Translations under genes and position numbers: made by a program | Notes under the pieces: generated by a model | What the model was told of the DNA's origin: nothing | Databases searched by the model: none | What the model saw: the letters and a program-made list of their open reading frames with translations, nothing else | Shown here: one piece after another, positions 9,426 to 18,467 of the stretch | Layout of the letters: each line of letters begins with the position of its first letter | Numbering within the stretch: the stretch's first letter is position 1 | NCBI GenBank assembly: GCA_001896885.1 | Contig: MKRJ01000018.1 | Coordinates: forward strand, 124,001 to 188,000 | Length of the DNA: 64,000 bases | From: Rhizobiales bacterium 65-79 | Lineage (GTDB): Bacteria > Pseudomonadota > Alphaproteobacteria > Rhizobiales > Rhizobiaceae | Direction: 5' to 3'

Positions 9426-11504
9426 ATGATCCGCCCCTTCACATACTCCCTCATCGCCGTCGCCCTCGCCTCGCTCCTCTGCGCCAGCGCGTGGGTCGGC
9501 CTCCGCGCGCTCGACCGCTCCTATCCGCCGCCGCTTGCCGAAGCCGGGCTGGTCTCGACCGAGATCGTCGACCGCGACGGCAATTTGCTTCGCGCCTTCG
9601 CCACGCCCGAAGGCCGCTGGCGGCTGGCGACCCGCATCGAGGATGTCGACCCGAAACTGACCAGGATGCTGATCGCCTACGAGGATCATCGCTTCTATTC
9701 GCACCACGGCGTCGACATCGGCGCCCTCTTCCGCGCCGCCGGGCAACTGCTGCTGAACGGCCATATCGTCTCGGGCGGCTCGACGCTTTCCATGCAGCTT
9801 GCCCGGCTGGTCGAGCCACGCGAGGAGCGCTCGATCGGCGCCAAGCTCATCCAGATCGTCCGCGCTCTCCAGATCGAGCGGCGGCTGACGAAGAAGCAGA
9901 TCCTCGAGGATTACCTGACGCTCGCGCCCTATGGCGGCAATCTGGAAGGCGTGCGCGCCGCCTCGCTCGCCTATTTCGGCAAGGAGCCGAAGCGCTTGAC
10001 GGTCGCCGAGGCCGCGCTGCTCGTATCGCTTCCGCAATCGCCGGAGGCGCGCCGGCCCGACCGCCACCCCGCCGAGGCGAAGGCCGCAAGGGCGCGCGTG
10101 CTCGAGCGCATGAAGAAAGCGGGCATCATCGTGCCGCGCGAGATCGCGCTGGCTTCCGCCGAGCCGATCCCGCGCATGCGGGGCGAACTGCCCGCGCTCG
10201 CCGCGCAAGCGGCGGGTGACGCCCTGCGGAAGACCCCGTCGGCCAGGCGTCTGCAACTGACCATCGATCGCGGCACCCAGCAAAGGCTGGAAGAAGTGGC
10301 GCGCGAAACCGCCCGCCGCCTCGGGCCGAAAGTCTCGATCGCCATGATCCTCGCCGACGCGCCGACCGGCGACATACTGGGCGAGGTCGGCTCGGCCGAT
10401 TTCTTCGATGCCCGCCGCTCCGGCTGGATCGACATGACCGACGCCGAGCGCTCGCCCGGCTCGACGCTGAAGCCCTTCATCTACGGGCTGGCCTTCGAGG
10501 AAGGGCTGATCGCGCAGGAAACGATGATCGAAGACCGGCCCGCCGATTTCGGCGGCTACAAGCCGAAGAATTTCGACATGCGCTATCAGGGCAACGTCAC
10601 CATCCGGCAGGCCCTGCAGATGTCGCTCAACGTGCCGGCGATCCGGCTGCTCGACGCGGTCGGACCGCTGCGGCTGATGGCGCGCTTTCGCGAGGCCGGG
10701 GTGAAGCCCGCTCTCCCCCGCGGCGAGGCGCCGGGCCTCGCCATCGGGCTCGGCGGCGTCGGCGTCACGCTGTCCGACCTCGTCCAGCTTTACACTGCAT
10801 TTCCAAATGGAGGCCGCGCGACGATGCTGCATGACCGCCCGGTCGACCAGCCCACCACCGCGAGATTGCTGGAACCGCAGGCGGCGTGGCAGGTCGCCGA
10901 CATATTGTCGGGCGTGCGGCCGCCGGAGGGCTCGCGCACGGTCGGCATCGCCTACAAGACCGGGACCAGCTACGGTTATCGCGATGCCTGGTCGATCGGC
11001 TTCGACGGCCGCCATGTGCTCGGCGTGTGGGTCGGCCGTCCCGATGGCGGTCCTGTGCCGGGTCTCGCCGGCTATGTCTCGGCCGCGCCCATCCTCTTCG
11101 ACGCCTTCGCCAAATCCGGCCTTGCCATCGCGCCATTGCCGCGCGCGCCGGCCGGGGCCCTGCGCCAGGCGCGCGCCGGCCTTCCGGTGACGCTGCGCGA
11201 CTTCACGCCGCCCGGCGAACTGCCGCCGGTACACGGCGTTCCCGAGCCGCCGCCCCGCATCATCTTCCCGCCCGAGGGCGCGCATGTGGAGCTCGGATCG
11301 GTCGACGGAGGCCCTGTCTCGCCGCTGGTGCTTAAGCTGCAGGGCGGGCGCGCGCCGTTCCGCTGGCTTGCCAACGGCAAGCCGCTGCCGCAGATCGCAA
11401 GGACCCGGACCAGCCGCTGGACGCCCGACGGCGACGGCTATTCGACGCTGACGGTCATCGACGCGGTCGGGCGCGCCGCGAGCGTTTCGATCTATGTCCA
11501 ATAG
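9426..11504 (+). CDS. pbpC: Penicillin-binding protein 1C (bifunctional transglycosylase/transpeptidase)
   Basis: A 692-residue class A PBP anchored by an N-terminal helix (residues 5-25). The GT51 transglycosylase region has catalytic E86 in 'YEDHRF' and 'GGSTLSMQLARL'. The transpeptidase has S346-T-L-K349, S400-L-N402 and K511-T-G513, so all active-site motifs are intact. The C-terminal part ('PRIIFPPEGA'... 'FRWLANGKPL') matches the PBP1C-specific C-terminal domain. It polymerises and crosslinks peptidoglycan in the periplasm. Start ATG 9426 is chosen because it precedes the membrane helix; the frame runs upstream into the inverted repeat. Its pairing with the macroglobulin gene suggests repair of cell wall under protease attack (inference). 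Confidence 0.95.
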   Translation: MIRPFTYSLIAVALASLLCASAWVGLRALDRSYPPPLAEAGLVSTEIVDRDGNLLRAFATPEGRWRLATRIEDVDPKLTRMLIAYEDHRFYSHHGVDIGALFRAAGQLLLNGHIVSGGSTLSMQLARLVEPREERSIGAKLIQIVRALQIERRLTKKQILEDYLTLAPYGGNLEGVRAASLAYFGKEPKRLTVAEAALLVSLPQSPEARRPDRHPAEAKAARARVLERMKKAGIIVPREIALASAEPIPRMRGELPALAAQAAGDALRKTPSARRLQLTIDRGTQQRLEEVARETARRLGPKVSIAMILADAPTGDILGEVGSADFFDARRSGWIDMTDAERSPGSTLKPFIYGLAFEEGLIAQETMIEDRPADFGGYKPKNFDMRYQGNVTIRQALQMSLNVPAIRLLDAVGPLRLMARFREAGVKPALPRGEAPGLAIGLGGVGVTLSDLVQLYTAFPNGGRATMLHDRPVDQPTTARLLEPQAAWQVADILSGVRPPEGSRTVGIAYKTGTSYGYRDAWSIGFDGRHVLGVWVGRPDGGPVPGLAGYVSAAPILFDAFAKSGLAIAPLPRAPAGALRQARAGLPVTLRDFTPPGELPPVHGVPEPPPRIIFPPEGAHVELGSVDGGPVSPLVLKLQGGRAPFRWLANGKPLPQIARTRTSRWTPDGDGYSTLTVIDAVGRAASVSIYVQ

Positions 11505-11580
11505 GCGGCCGGGTCGCGGGCGCGGCAACATGCGCTCCTTTTGTCAAACCCCCGTCGAATTCCGCATGATAAAGTAAGTC

Positions 11581-12273
11581 ATGAGTGATCAGAGCCTCTA
11601 TCCTGCAACGACGCGGGCCCCGTTCAGCGCGCGCTTTCACTGTTCACGCGGCGAACTGATCGCTGACGGCATCGTGCACGCCCTGGGCGTCACCCTGGCG
11701 ATCTCCGCCGGGTCGGTCCTGCTGGCGCTTTCGGCCTTCCATGCACGCCCATGGGAGTATTTCGGGACGGTCGTCTACGTGGCGTCGCTCGTCACCGTCC
11801 TGTCGCTTTCAGCCGCCTACAACATGTGGCCGATCTCGCCGTTCAAGCAGGCGTTGCGGCGCTTCGACCACGCCGCGATTTTCCTGCTGATAGCCGGAAC
11901 CTACACGCCTTTCCTCACGCAGATGAACGACCCGCAGGCGGCACGCCTCATGCTCGGCATCATATGGGGAGCCGCGGCGCTCGGCATCGTCATGAAACTC
12001 GTCTTCCCGGGCCGCCTGGAGCGTGTCGCCGTGGTGTTCTATCTGGCGATGGGCTGGAGCGGAGTGATCATGTTCAATACGCTGTCGGTGTCGCTGCCGC
12101 GCGCAACCCTGTGGCTGATCGCGGCCGGCGGCGTCGCCTACAGCGTTGGCGTGATCTTCCACGTCTGGGAGCGCCTTCGCTACCAGACCGCCATCTGGCA
12201 CGGCTGCGTCCTTCTCGGCGCCGCGCTGCATCTGGGCGCCGTCATGAATAGCCTCGTGATCTCGAGGTTCTGA
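11581..12273 (+). CDS. Hemolysin III family (YqfA/PAQR-like) membrane protein
   Basis: A 230-residue polytopic membrane protein of the HlyIII/PAQR superfamily. It has about seven predicted helices. Family signatures are 'ELIADGIVHALGV' near residue 24, 'RRFDHAAIFLLIAGTYTPF' near residue 97 and 'IWHGCVLLGAALH' near residue 205; these supply the conserved His/Asp residues thought to bind metal. It is named hemolysin III after the Bacillus cereus protein, but its role in most Gram-negative bacteria is membrane lipid homeostasis or is unknown. It is a single gene, converging with the downstream MFS gene, with only a few bases between the stops. Confidence 0.88.
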   Translation: MSDQSLYPATTRAPFSARFHCSRGELIADGIVHALGVTLAISAGSVLLALSAFHARPWEYFGTVVYVASLVTVLSLSAAYNMWPISPFKQALRRFDHAAIFLLIAGTYTPFLTQMNDPQAARLMLGIIWGAAALGIVMKLVFPGRLERVAVVFYLAMGWSGVIMFNTLSVSLPRATLWLIAAGGVAYSVGVIFHVWERLRYQTAIWHGCVLLGAALHLGAVMNSLVISRF

Positions 12274-12279
12274 CGAAGT

Positions 12280-13548
12280 TCAGGCCGCCTTGGCCCTCCG
12301 CCATCGCTTTCCTTCGATGTCGGGAAGGAAGACGGTGAGCAGCCCGATCGCAGGCAGCCAGGAACAGACGTGATAGACGAATTCGATGCCTTCCCAGTCG
12401 GCGAGCTTGCCGAGCGCGGCGGCGCCGATGCCGCCGATGCCGAAGGCCAGCCCGAAGAAAATGCCGGCGACCATGCCGACCCGGCCCGGCATCAGTTCCT
12501 GGCCGTAGACAACGATCGCGGAGAAGGCGGAGGACAGGATAAGCCCGATCACGACCGACAGGATAACGGTCCAGAAGAGGTTGACGTAGGGCAGCGCGAG
12601 CGTGAACGGCAACACGCCGAGGATCGAGACCCAGATAACGTATTTGCGGCCGATCCGGTCACCGACCGGCCCGCCGACGAGCGTTCCCACCGCCGCGGCG
12701 GCGAGGAAGACGAAGAGCAGGACTTCCGAACTGCGCACCGAGACCCCGAATTTGTGGATCAGGAAGAAGGTGTAGTAGCTGGATATGCTCGCCAGGTAGA
12801 AATGCTTGGAGAAGACGAGCACCGTCAGCAACAGGAGCGTCAGCCGGACGCGTCCCCGGGGCAGGGAGTGCCCGGAAGCCGCGGCCGGTTTCTTCCGCGC
12901 GGCCCGCTGCTGGCTCGCGTACCAGTTGCCGACCCTGAACAGGACGATCATGGCGATGAGCGCGGCGACCGAAAACCAGGAAATGCTGCCCTGGCCGCGC
13001 GGCACGATGATGAAGGCGGCGAGCAGCGGCCCGATCGCGGTGCCGACATAGCCGCCGACCTGGAAATAGGACTGCGCCAGCCCATGCCGCCCGCCCGAGG
13101 CCATGCGCGCGACGCGCGACGAATCCGGATGGAAGATCGACGAACCCATTCCGACCATGGCGGCGCCCAGGATAAGGACCGGATAGTGCGAGGCATTGGC
13201 GAGCACGAACAGCCCGACCAGCGTGAACCCCATTCCGACGGAGAGCGCATAGGGCCAGGAGCGCTTGTCGGTCACGATGCCGACAATGGGCTGCAGCATC
13301 GAGGCGGTGCCCTGGAAGGCCAGCGTGATCACGCCGATCTGGGCGAAGGACAGCGCATAATTCTCCTTCAGCATCGGATAGATGGCCGGCAGCATCGACT
13401 GCATCATGTCATTGAGGAAATGGCAGAAGGCCAGCGCCGACAAGATCATGAAAGCCGTCTGCTCGGCTCCCGGTCCGCTGTCGGTCGGAAGGCCCGGCGC
13501 CTTCGTCGGCTTGGCAGCCTCGCTCGTCACATTCTGCAAAACGCCCAT
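12280..13548 (-). CDS. fsr: Fosmidomycin-resistance-like MFS transporter
   Basis: A 422-residue, twelve-helix major facilitator protein similar to Fsr. The N-terminus contains 'LSALAFCHFLNDMMQSMLPAIYPML', a characteristic opening of this subfamily, followed by 'GSSIFHPDSSRVARMASGGRHGLAQS' in the region between helices 4 and 5. It is predicted to export fosmidomycin-like or other small toxic compounds across the inner membrane. It is transcribed divergently from an AraC-type regulator 98 bp away, the likely controller. Actual substrates are uncertain because Fsr homologues occur widely. Confidence 0.85.
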   Translation of the reverse strand: MGVLQNVTSEAAKPTKAPGLPTDSGPGAEQTAFMILSALAFCHFLNDMMQSMLPAIYPMLKENYALSFAQIGVITLAFQGTASMLQPIVGIVTDKRSWPYALSVGMGFTLVGLFVLANASHYPVLILGAAMVGMGSSIFHPDSSRVARMASGGRHGLAQSYFQVGGYVGTAIGPLLAAFIIVPRGQGSISWFSVAALIAMIVLFRVGNWYASQQRAARKKPAAASGHSLPRGRVRLTLLLLTVLVFSKHFYLASISSYYTFFLIHKFGVSVRSSEVLLFVFLAAAAVGTLVGGPVGDRIGRKYVIWVSILGVLPFTLALPYVNLFWTVILSVVIGLILSSAFSAIVVYGQELMPGRVGMVAGIFFGLAFGIGGIGAAALGKLADWEGIEFVYHVCSWLPAIGLLTVFLPDIEGKRWRRAKAA

Positions 13549-13646
13549 TCTCTCGATTCCATTTCCACGAGCGAAGCGATATAGCGCCTTGCCGTTTGAC
13601 CTGCTTTCGTGGTTAGCTCAATTTCTTTCGCAAGTGGGTCAAAGCA

Positions 13647-14450
13647 TTGACCGTCATCGACATCAGCGATCTGGAAATGGTCCCGCGACCCGTTCTGGTC
13701 AGGCGGTCGTATTATGCGGCCGGCGACCGCATCCTGCCGCACAGCCATCGCCGCTCACAGCTCCTTTGCGCGCTAGAAGGCGTGGCCGTCGTCAGCGCCG
13801 AGCGGAACCGGTGGCTGATCCTGCCCGATCATGCCTTGTGGATTCCCGCCGGCGTCCGGCATTCCGTCGAGGTGATCGAACCGCTCACCACAGGATCGAT
13901 CTATGTCGACCCGGAGGCGCTGTCCGGCCAGCCGGCGCAAAGCCACGTCGTCCGAATGACCGACCTCATGAAGAGCCTCTTCCTGGAGGCCGTAAACCTG
14001 CCCCACGAATACGAGCCCGCGGGCCGGCCCGGCCTCATCATGGCGCTGATCCTCGAGGAGATACCTCTCCTGAGGCGCACGCCGTTGTCGCTGCCGCTGC
14101 CGCGCGAGGCGCGCCTGACGGCGCTCTGCCGGCGCTTCATCGCCTCGCCTACCGCGCATGGAACGATCGATCTCTGGGCGGCCGAGATGGCGATGAGCCG
14201 GTCCGCCTTCACCCGCGCCTTCCGCCGCGAGACCGGCCTTGCCGTGTCGGAATGGCGCCAGCGCGCCTGCATCCTGGCGGCGCTGCCGCGCCTGATGTCG
14301 GGCGAACGGATCGCCGCGATCGCCTTCGATCTCGGCTATGAGAGCGCGGCCGCGTTCACCACCATGTTCAAGCGCGTGCTGGGCGAGCCGCCACGCCGCT
14401 ATCTCGCGGCGAATTCGGCCGCCATGGCCGTCACGGCCTCGCCGAGATAG
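13647..14450 (+). CDS. AraC family transcriptional regulator with N-terminal cupin domain
   Basis: A 267-residue regulator. Residues 15-100 form a cupin-like sensing domain ('AGDRILPHSHRRSQLLCALEG', with metal-ligand-like His residues). Residues about 165-255 form the double helix-turn-helix AraC domain ('GTIDLWAAEMAMSRSAFTRAFRRETG', 'RIAAIAFDLGYESAAAFTTMFKRVLGEPPRRY'). The longest frame starts at TTG 13647; ATG 13677 is a possible alternative that would trim ten residues, and neither has a strong ribosome site. It is divergent from fsr and probably regulates that pump. It converges with the ThDP-enzyme gene. Confidence 0.87.
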   Translation: MTVIDISDLEMVPRPVLVRRSYYAAGDRILPHSHRRSQLLCALEGVAVVSAERNRWLILPDHALWIPAGVRHSVEVIEPLTTGSIYVDPEALSGQPAQSHVVRMTDLMKSLFLEAVNLPHEYEPAGRPGLIMALILEEIPLLRRTPLSLPLPREARLTALCRRFIASPTAHGTIDLWAAEMAMSRSAFTRAFRRETGLAVSEWRQRACILAALPRLMSGERIAAIAFDLGYESAAAFTTMFKRVLGEPPRRYLAANSAAMAVTASPR

Positions 14451-14482
14451 GCAGCAGCCGCCGCCGGCCGCGCGGCAACGCG

Positions 14483-16198
14483 TCAGCCCTGCGGCAGCCA
14501 CACGTCCAGGACCGCCGCGCGCTTCTCCTCGCGCACGACGCGGAAGGCTTCGGCAACCGCCTCCTCCACCTCTTCCGGCCGCTCTACCTTTCGCGCATGG
14601 GCGCCGCCGGCCGCCCTGGCGATGCCGGCGTAGTCCGGAGGCGGATCGAAGGAAAGGTCGAGATCGTTGGCGCGGCTGGCATAACCATCGGGATGGACGC
14701 CGAGGGCAGAGAAGCGTGGCGCCTTCCAGCCGCGATTGTTGTAGACGACCTGCAGGAACGGCGCCTTGTACTTGGCGGCCATCCAATGGACCGATGCCGG
14801 CACCGAGAACATGTAGGAGCCATCGCCCGTCAGCGCGACGACGGTCTTCTCCGGCGCCGCGAGCTTGGCACCGAAAGCGGCACCGCCGTTCCAGCCGAGC
14901 GAACCCCCGCCGCTGGCGAAGATCGAACCCGGCCGCGTCATCGCCATGTGGTTCGCGATCGCCGGATAGTTGGTGATGCCCTCGTTGAGCACGATCGTGT
15001 CGTCGTCGACATGCCGGCGCACGGCGGCCGTCAGGAATTCCGGTGTGATGACGCCGCTGTCGCCGGTCTCCAATTTCGCGAGCCGTTTGCGCCGCGCCTT
15101 GCTTTTCGCGGTGAAATGGGCACGCCGCTCCGCGACCGCCGTAGCGTCGAAAGGTCGTGAAGCGAGCGCTTCGTTGAGCTGGCTCAGCGCGGTCGCGGCA
15201 TCGGCGCGGAAGGAACGTTCCGCGCCGATATACCAGAGCGGCATCTTCTCCTTCAGCGGATCGACGTCGATGTGGAAGATCGGCACGCCGTCGGCCGGCC
15301 GGCTGATCGTCGGTATCCAGGGCACGTCGCTGTCGATGACGATGATGCAGTCGGCCTCCGCCAGCGCCTCGTTCTGGAAGGGCTCGTTCCACTGATTGCC
15401 GAGACAAAGATCGTGGTCGTGCGGGAAATTCATCGCGCTCGGCACGGATTCGTGCACGCCCGCGCCGACGCTTTCGCAGAAGCGCACCAGTCCGGCCACG
15501 GCATCGGGATTGCGGCCGAGATAGGACGTCACCACGAGCGGCCGCTTCGCCCGCGCGAACGCCGTCAGCACTTCTCCGATGCCCTCTTCCGGCAACGCCG
15601 CCGGCGCGACCGGTCGCCATTTCGCCATGTCGATATGGACGGCTTCTGCCAGTTCCTCCTCCATGACTTCGCGCGCGCCCATCAGATAGACCGGCCCTTT
15701 CGGCTCGCTCATGGCGAATTGCAGCGAGCGGTGCACCATCTGCTTGATGTTCCTGCCGGTGCGCAGTTCGTTCTCGTATTTCATGTAGCCGCGCACGATG
15801 CTGCGCTGATCGGGCACATCCTGTATCCACTGGATGAACTCGTTGCGGCTGCCGCGCATTTCGCCTTCCTGCGTGAAGGGCGAGGAGCCGGCGAAGACCA
15901 GCATCGGCACACGGCCCTTGGCGGCGTTGTGGACCGCGCCGGCAAGCGCCTGCGTGCCGCATTCGACATGCACGATCACCGCCTGCGGCCGTCCGGAAAC
16001 CTGGGCATAGCCCTGCGCCGCGCTCATGCCGGCCATCTCGTTCGGACAGGTGACGATCGCCGGAATGCGCCTTCCATGCGCCCTCGCCTCGGCTATCGCC
16101 TCGATCAGCGCCGGGTGGTCGCTGCCGAAATTGGCGAAGATATAGGAGACGCCGGCCTCGGTCAGCGCTTCGAGAAAGGCGGTGCTGGCTGTGTACAT
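14483..16198 (-). CDS. Thiamine-diphosphate-dependent enzyme, acetolactate synthase-like, substrate unknown
   Basis: A 571-residue ThDP enzyme with the three-domain layout of the acetolactate synthase/benzoylformate decarboxylase superfamily. The N-terminal pyrimidine-binding domain keeps the activating Glu in 'CPNEMAGMSAAQGYA' (residues near 50). The C-terminal PP domain has 'ALTGDGSYMFSV' followed by 'VVYNNRGW', the GDG...NN motif that holds Mg-ThDP, so the enzyme should be active. The frame opens upstream at 16282, but ATG 16198 (MYTASTAFLEAL) gives a normal N-terminus and avoids most overlap with the MarR gene, which ends at 16209. I cannot name the reaction: it is too divergent from IlvB and Gcl. 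It may be co-transcribed with the MarR gene. Confidence 0.82.
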   Translation of the reverse strand: MYTASTAFLEALTEAGVSYIFANFGSDHPALIEAIAEARAHGRRIPAIVTCPNEMAGMSAAQGYAQVSGRPQAVIVHVECGTQALAGAVHNAAKGRVPMLVFAGSSPFTQEGEMRGSRNEFIQWIQDVPDQRSIVRGYMKYENELRTGRNIKQMVHRSLQFAMSEPKGPVYLMGAREVMEEELAEAVHIDMAKWRPVAPAALPEEGIGEVLTAFARAKRPLVVTSYLGRNPDAVAGLVRFCESVGAGVHESVPSAMNFPHDHDLCLGNQWNEPFQNEALAEADCIIVIDSDVPWIPTISRPADGVPIFHIDVDPLKEKMPLWYIGAERSFRADAATALSQLNEALASRPFDATAVAERRAHFTAKSKARRKRLAKLETGDSGVITPEFLTAAVRRHVDDDTIVLNEGITNYPAIANHMAMTRPGSIFASGGGSLGWNGGAAFGAKLAAPEKTVVALTGDGSYMFSVPASVHWMAAKYKAPFLQVVYNNRGWKAPRFSALGVHPDGYASRANDLDLSFDPPPDYAGIARAAGGAHARKVERPEEVEEAVAEAFRVVREEKRAAVLDVWLPQG

Positions 16199-16208
16199 CG
16201 GCCCGGCT

Positions 16209-16727
16209 TCAGTCCACCGACGAGATGATGAGCCGCAGGATGCGCAGGAGCTCCGGCTTGCTGTCGCCGACGATCTCGTCAAGGACGCGGTCGTGCTCCA
16301 TGGCGTGTTCGGTCAGCTCCTTCAGCCTGCCCTTGCCGGCATCGGTGAGCGACAGCATGTAGCTCCGCTTGTCCGCCGGCATGGGCTTCTGCTCGATGAG
16401 ATGGTTGCGCAGCAGGTCGCGCAGCACCGGCGTAATCGTCGACTTGTCGCGACCGCTGGCGCGGCTGAGCACAAGCGGCGTGATGCCCGGATTGTCATGA
16501 ATGAGGCTGAGGACGGCGAACCAGCCCGGCTTCAGGTCGGCCTCGCCGGTCTTCTTCTTGAAGGCCTTGAAGGAGGCGTTCTGCGCCAGCCGGAGATGAA
16601 AGCCGATGCGGTCTTCCAACGGCCCGAGGCTGAAATCCCTCGGCTTCGTCGCCGGATCGCCGGTCTGCGCCGCCTTTTCCGGCGCGGCATGGCGGATGGT
16701 TCGGGACGCCGCGATCCGCGATGTCAT
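16209..16727 (-). CDS. MarR family transcriptional regulator
   Basis: A 172-residue winged-helix protein. About 30 low-complexity N-terminal residues precede a MarR core: 'LGPLEDRIGFHLRLAQNASFKAF', the recognition-helix region 'VLSRASGRDKSTITPVLRDLLRN', and the wing 'EQKPMPADKRSYMLSLTDAGKGRL'. Such proteins are dimeric repressors released by small aromatic or carboxylic ligands. It lies eleven bases upstream of the ThDP-enzyme gene on the same strand, suggesting that it controls that gene and responds to its substrate (inference). The 183-bp gap to allA probably holds its promoter. Confidence 0.88.
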   Translation of the reverse strand: MTSRIAASRTIRHAAPEKAAQTGDPATKPRDFSLGPLEDRIGFHLRLAQNASFKAFKKKTGEADLKPGWFAVLSLIHDNPGITPLVLSRASGRDKSTITPVLRDLLRNHLIEQKPMPADKRSYMLSLTDAGKGRLKELTEHAMEHDRVLDEIVGDSKPELLRILRLIISSVD

Positions 16728-16910
16728 TGACGGCTCTCCGTATTGCCAAATCCCGCGCCCTCGGCAAGGGTGTCCAGGGACCGCACCCTACATTATCGGA
16801 GGGCCGATGCCACGGCAATATAGTTTTGTCTCAAACTATCTTCGATGGACGGGAGGAAGGCCGGATAGGTCGCAATCGTGGGGATGCGAATTTCATCGTC
16901 GTGATGCGGA

Positions 16911-17408
16911 TTAGCCGGCTGTGTCCGCGATCAGGAAAGGCGCGGGGTAGTGGAATTCCTCGAGATTGTTTCCCTCACCGCCGCGATCGACGATCACGAA
17001 ATCGGAGACGCCTTCGAGCGGCGTCAGGATGCCGTGCCAGACGTTGCGGCGGATGTTGATCCCCTGCCCCGGCCCGGTGACGAAGGCGAGCGGCTCGCCC
17101 GCCGTACCGCCGGAATCCGGCGCCACGACGACGAGGAATGGATATGGCGAAAGCGGGAAGAAAGCCTGGCTGCCGAGCGGGTGCCGCTCGACGAAGGTCA
17201 ATGTAAGCGGCAGCGCATAGGGCTCGCCGCGAGCCAGCGAGATCATGGGACGCGCCTTGTCCCCGGCAAGCTCGACCAGCGCCAGATCGTGGTAGCGCTC
17301 CGCCATGCCGCCATTGATGGCGAAGTGATACGCGCCCTCGGCTTCTATCACGTCGCCGAAGGGCGCGAAGTCTTCGCGTATCAGGGGGCGAAGCGGAATG
17401 GTCTTCAT
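16911..17408 (-). CDS. allA: Ureidoglycolate lyase
   Basis: A 165-residue AllA-family protein, the usual length. It opens with 'IPLRPLIREDFAPFGDVIE' and has 'NVWHGILTPL' and 'DFVIVDRGG', typical of this cupin-like fold. It cleaves (S)-ureidoglycolate to glyoxylate and urea, the last step of allantoin breakdown. It sits four bases after the stop of glxR, so it belongs to the gcl-hyi-glxR operon and supplies its substrate, glyoxylate. No other purine-degradation genes are in the window. Confidence 0.9.
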   Translation of the reverse strand: MKTIPLRPLIREDFAPFGDVIEAEGAYHFAINGGMAERYHDLALVELAGDKARPMISLARGEPYALPLTLTFVERHPLGSQAFFPLSPYPFLVVVAPDSGGTAGEPLAFVTGPGQGINIRRNVWHGILTPLEGVSDFVIVDRGGEGNNLEEFHYPAPFLIADTAG

Positions 17409-17412
17409 GGGG

Positions 17413-18297
17413 CTATCCCACCGTATGGTTCGCCAGCCGCTCCAGCGCGCGCACGAGGCCGGAATGATCGAGCCCGCCCTCCCCGTTGGCGACCATCGAA
17501 TGGAAGAGCTGCTGCGTGGAGGCCGTGTTGGGCAGCGCGAGGCTCAGCGCGCGGGCGCCTTCGAGGGCGAGGTTGAGGTCCTTCTGGTGCAGCTCGATGC
17601 GGAAGCCTGGATCGAAGGTGCGCTTGATCATGCGCTCGCCGTGCACTTCGAGGATGCGCGAGGAGGCGAAGCCGCCCATCAGCGCCGAGCGCACCTTGGC
17701 CGGGTCTGCTCCCGCCTTGGCGGCGAAGACCAGCGCCTCCGAGACGGCAGCGATGTTGAGCGCGACGATGATCTGGTTGGCGACCTTGGCCACCTGCCCG
17801 TCGCCGCAATCGCCGACCAGCGTGATGTTCTTCCCCATCTTCTCGAATAGGGGCTTGGCGCGGTCGAAGGCGGCCTGGGATCCGCCCGCCATGATCGTGA
17901 GGGTGCCCGCCTTGGCGCCGACCTCGCCACCCGAAACGGGCGCGTCGACATATTCGGCGCCGAGATCGCGGATCTTCTTCGCGAACGCTTTCGTCTCGAT
18001 CGGCGAGATCGAGCTCATGTCGATGATGAGCTTCCCCTTGGAAAGGCCTGAGGCTAGGCCTTTTTCGGAGAAGAGCACGTCCTTCACCTGCGGGGTGTCG
18101 GGCAGCATGAGAATGACGATCTCGGCGGCGCGCGCCACGTCGGCGGGCGTGTCGAGCACCTTCAGCCCGCCCTCCGTCAGTTCCTTCGCCGGCGCCTTGC
18201 GGTGCTTCGAGGTGACGAGGGAATGGCCCGCCTTCTGCAAATTGAGCGCCATCGGCGTTCCCATGATGCCGAGCCCGATGAAACCGATCGTGGTCAT
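17413..18297 (-). CDS. glxR: 2-hydroxy-3-oxopropionate (tartronate semialdehyde) reductase
   Basis: A 294-residue member of the beta-hydroxyacid dehydrogenase family. It shows the N-terminal NAD(P) motif 'IGFIGLGIMGTPMALNLQKAGH', the substrate-binding signature 'DAPVSGGEVGAKAGTL' near residue 120, and the catalytic Lys in 'GDGQVAKVANQIIVALN' near residue 170. It reduces tartronate semialdehyde, made by Gcl, to D-glycerate in the cytoplasm. The placement between hyi and allA fits the glycerate pathway. GarR and GlxR cannot be told apart by sequence alone; the neighbours favour glxR. Confidence 0.92.
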   Translation of the reverse strand: MTTIGFIGLGIMGTPMALNLQKAGHSLVTSKHRKAPAKELTEGGLKVLDTPADVARAAEIVILMLPDTPQVKDVLFSEKGLASGLSKGKLIIDMSSISPIETKAFAKKIRDLGAEYVDAPVSGGEVGAKAGTLTIMAGGSQAAFDRAKPLFEKMGKNITLVGDCGDGQVAKVANQIIVALNIAAVSEALVFAAKAGADPAKVRSALMGGFASSRILEVHGERMIKRTFDPGFRIELHQKDLNLALEGARALSLALPNTASTQQLFHSMVANGEGGLDHSGLVRALERLANHTVG

Positions 18298-18336
18298 GTG
18301 AGTGTCCTACTTAAAGTTCGCATTCCGAAACCGATG

Positions 18337-18460
18337 CCCCCTCACCCGGTTCGCTTCGCGACCCACCCTCTCCCCGACGGGGAGAGGAGCGCCGGCCGCA
18401 CCGCCGCGTCCTCTTCTCCCCGTCGGGGAGAAGGTGGCCCGCAGGGCCGGATGAGGGGGA
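18337..18460. repeat. CTCCCC-type intergenic palindromic repeat between hyi and glxR
   Basis: The gap between hyi and glxR holds a GC-rich element with inverted ends (CCCCTCA.. near 18337 and ..TGAGGGGG near 18460). It has two inner hairpins built on CTCTCCCCG/CGGGGAGAG, near 18368-18387 and 18413-18432. It is typical of the dispersed intergenic palindromes of Rhizobiales. It lies inside what looks like a single operon and could form an RNA structure that stabilises or attenuates the transcript. Confidence 0.75.
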
Positions 18461-18467
18461 TAAGGCG

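Noticed and set aside
14483-16198. Naming the ThDP enzyme acetolactate synthase
   Set aside because: Shared ThDP motifs only; it lacks close resemblance to IlvB and no small subunit gene is nearby.
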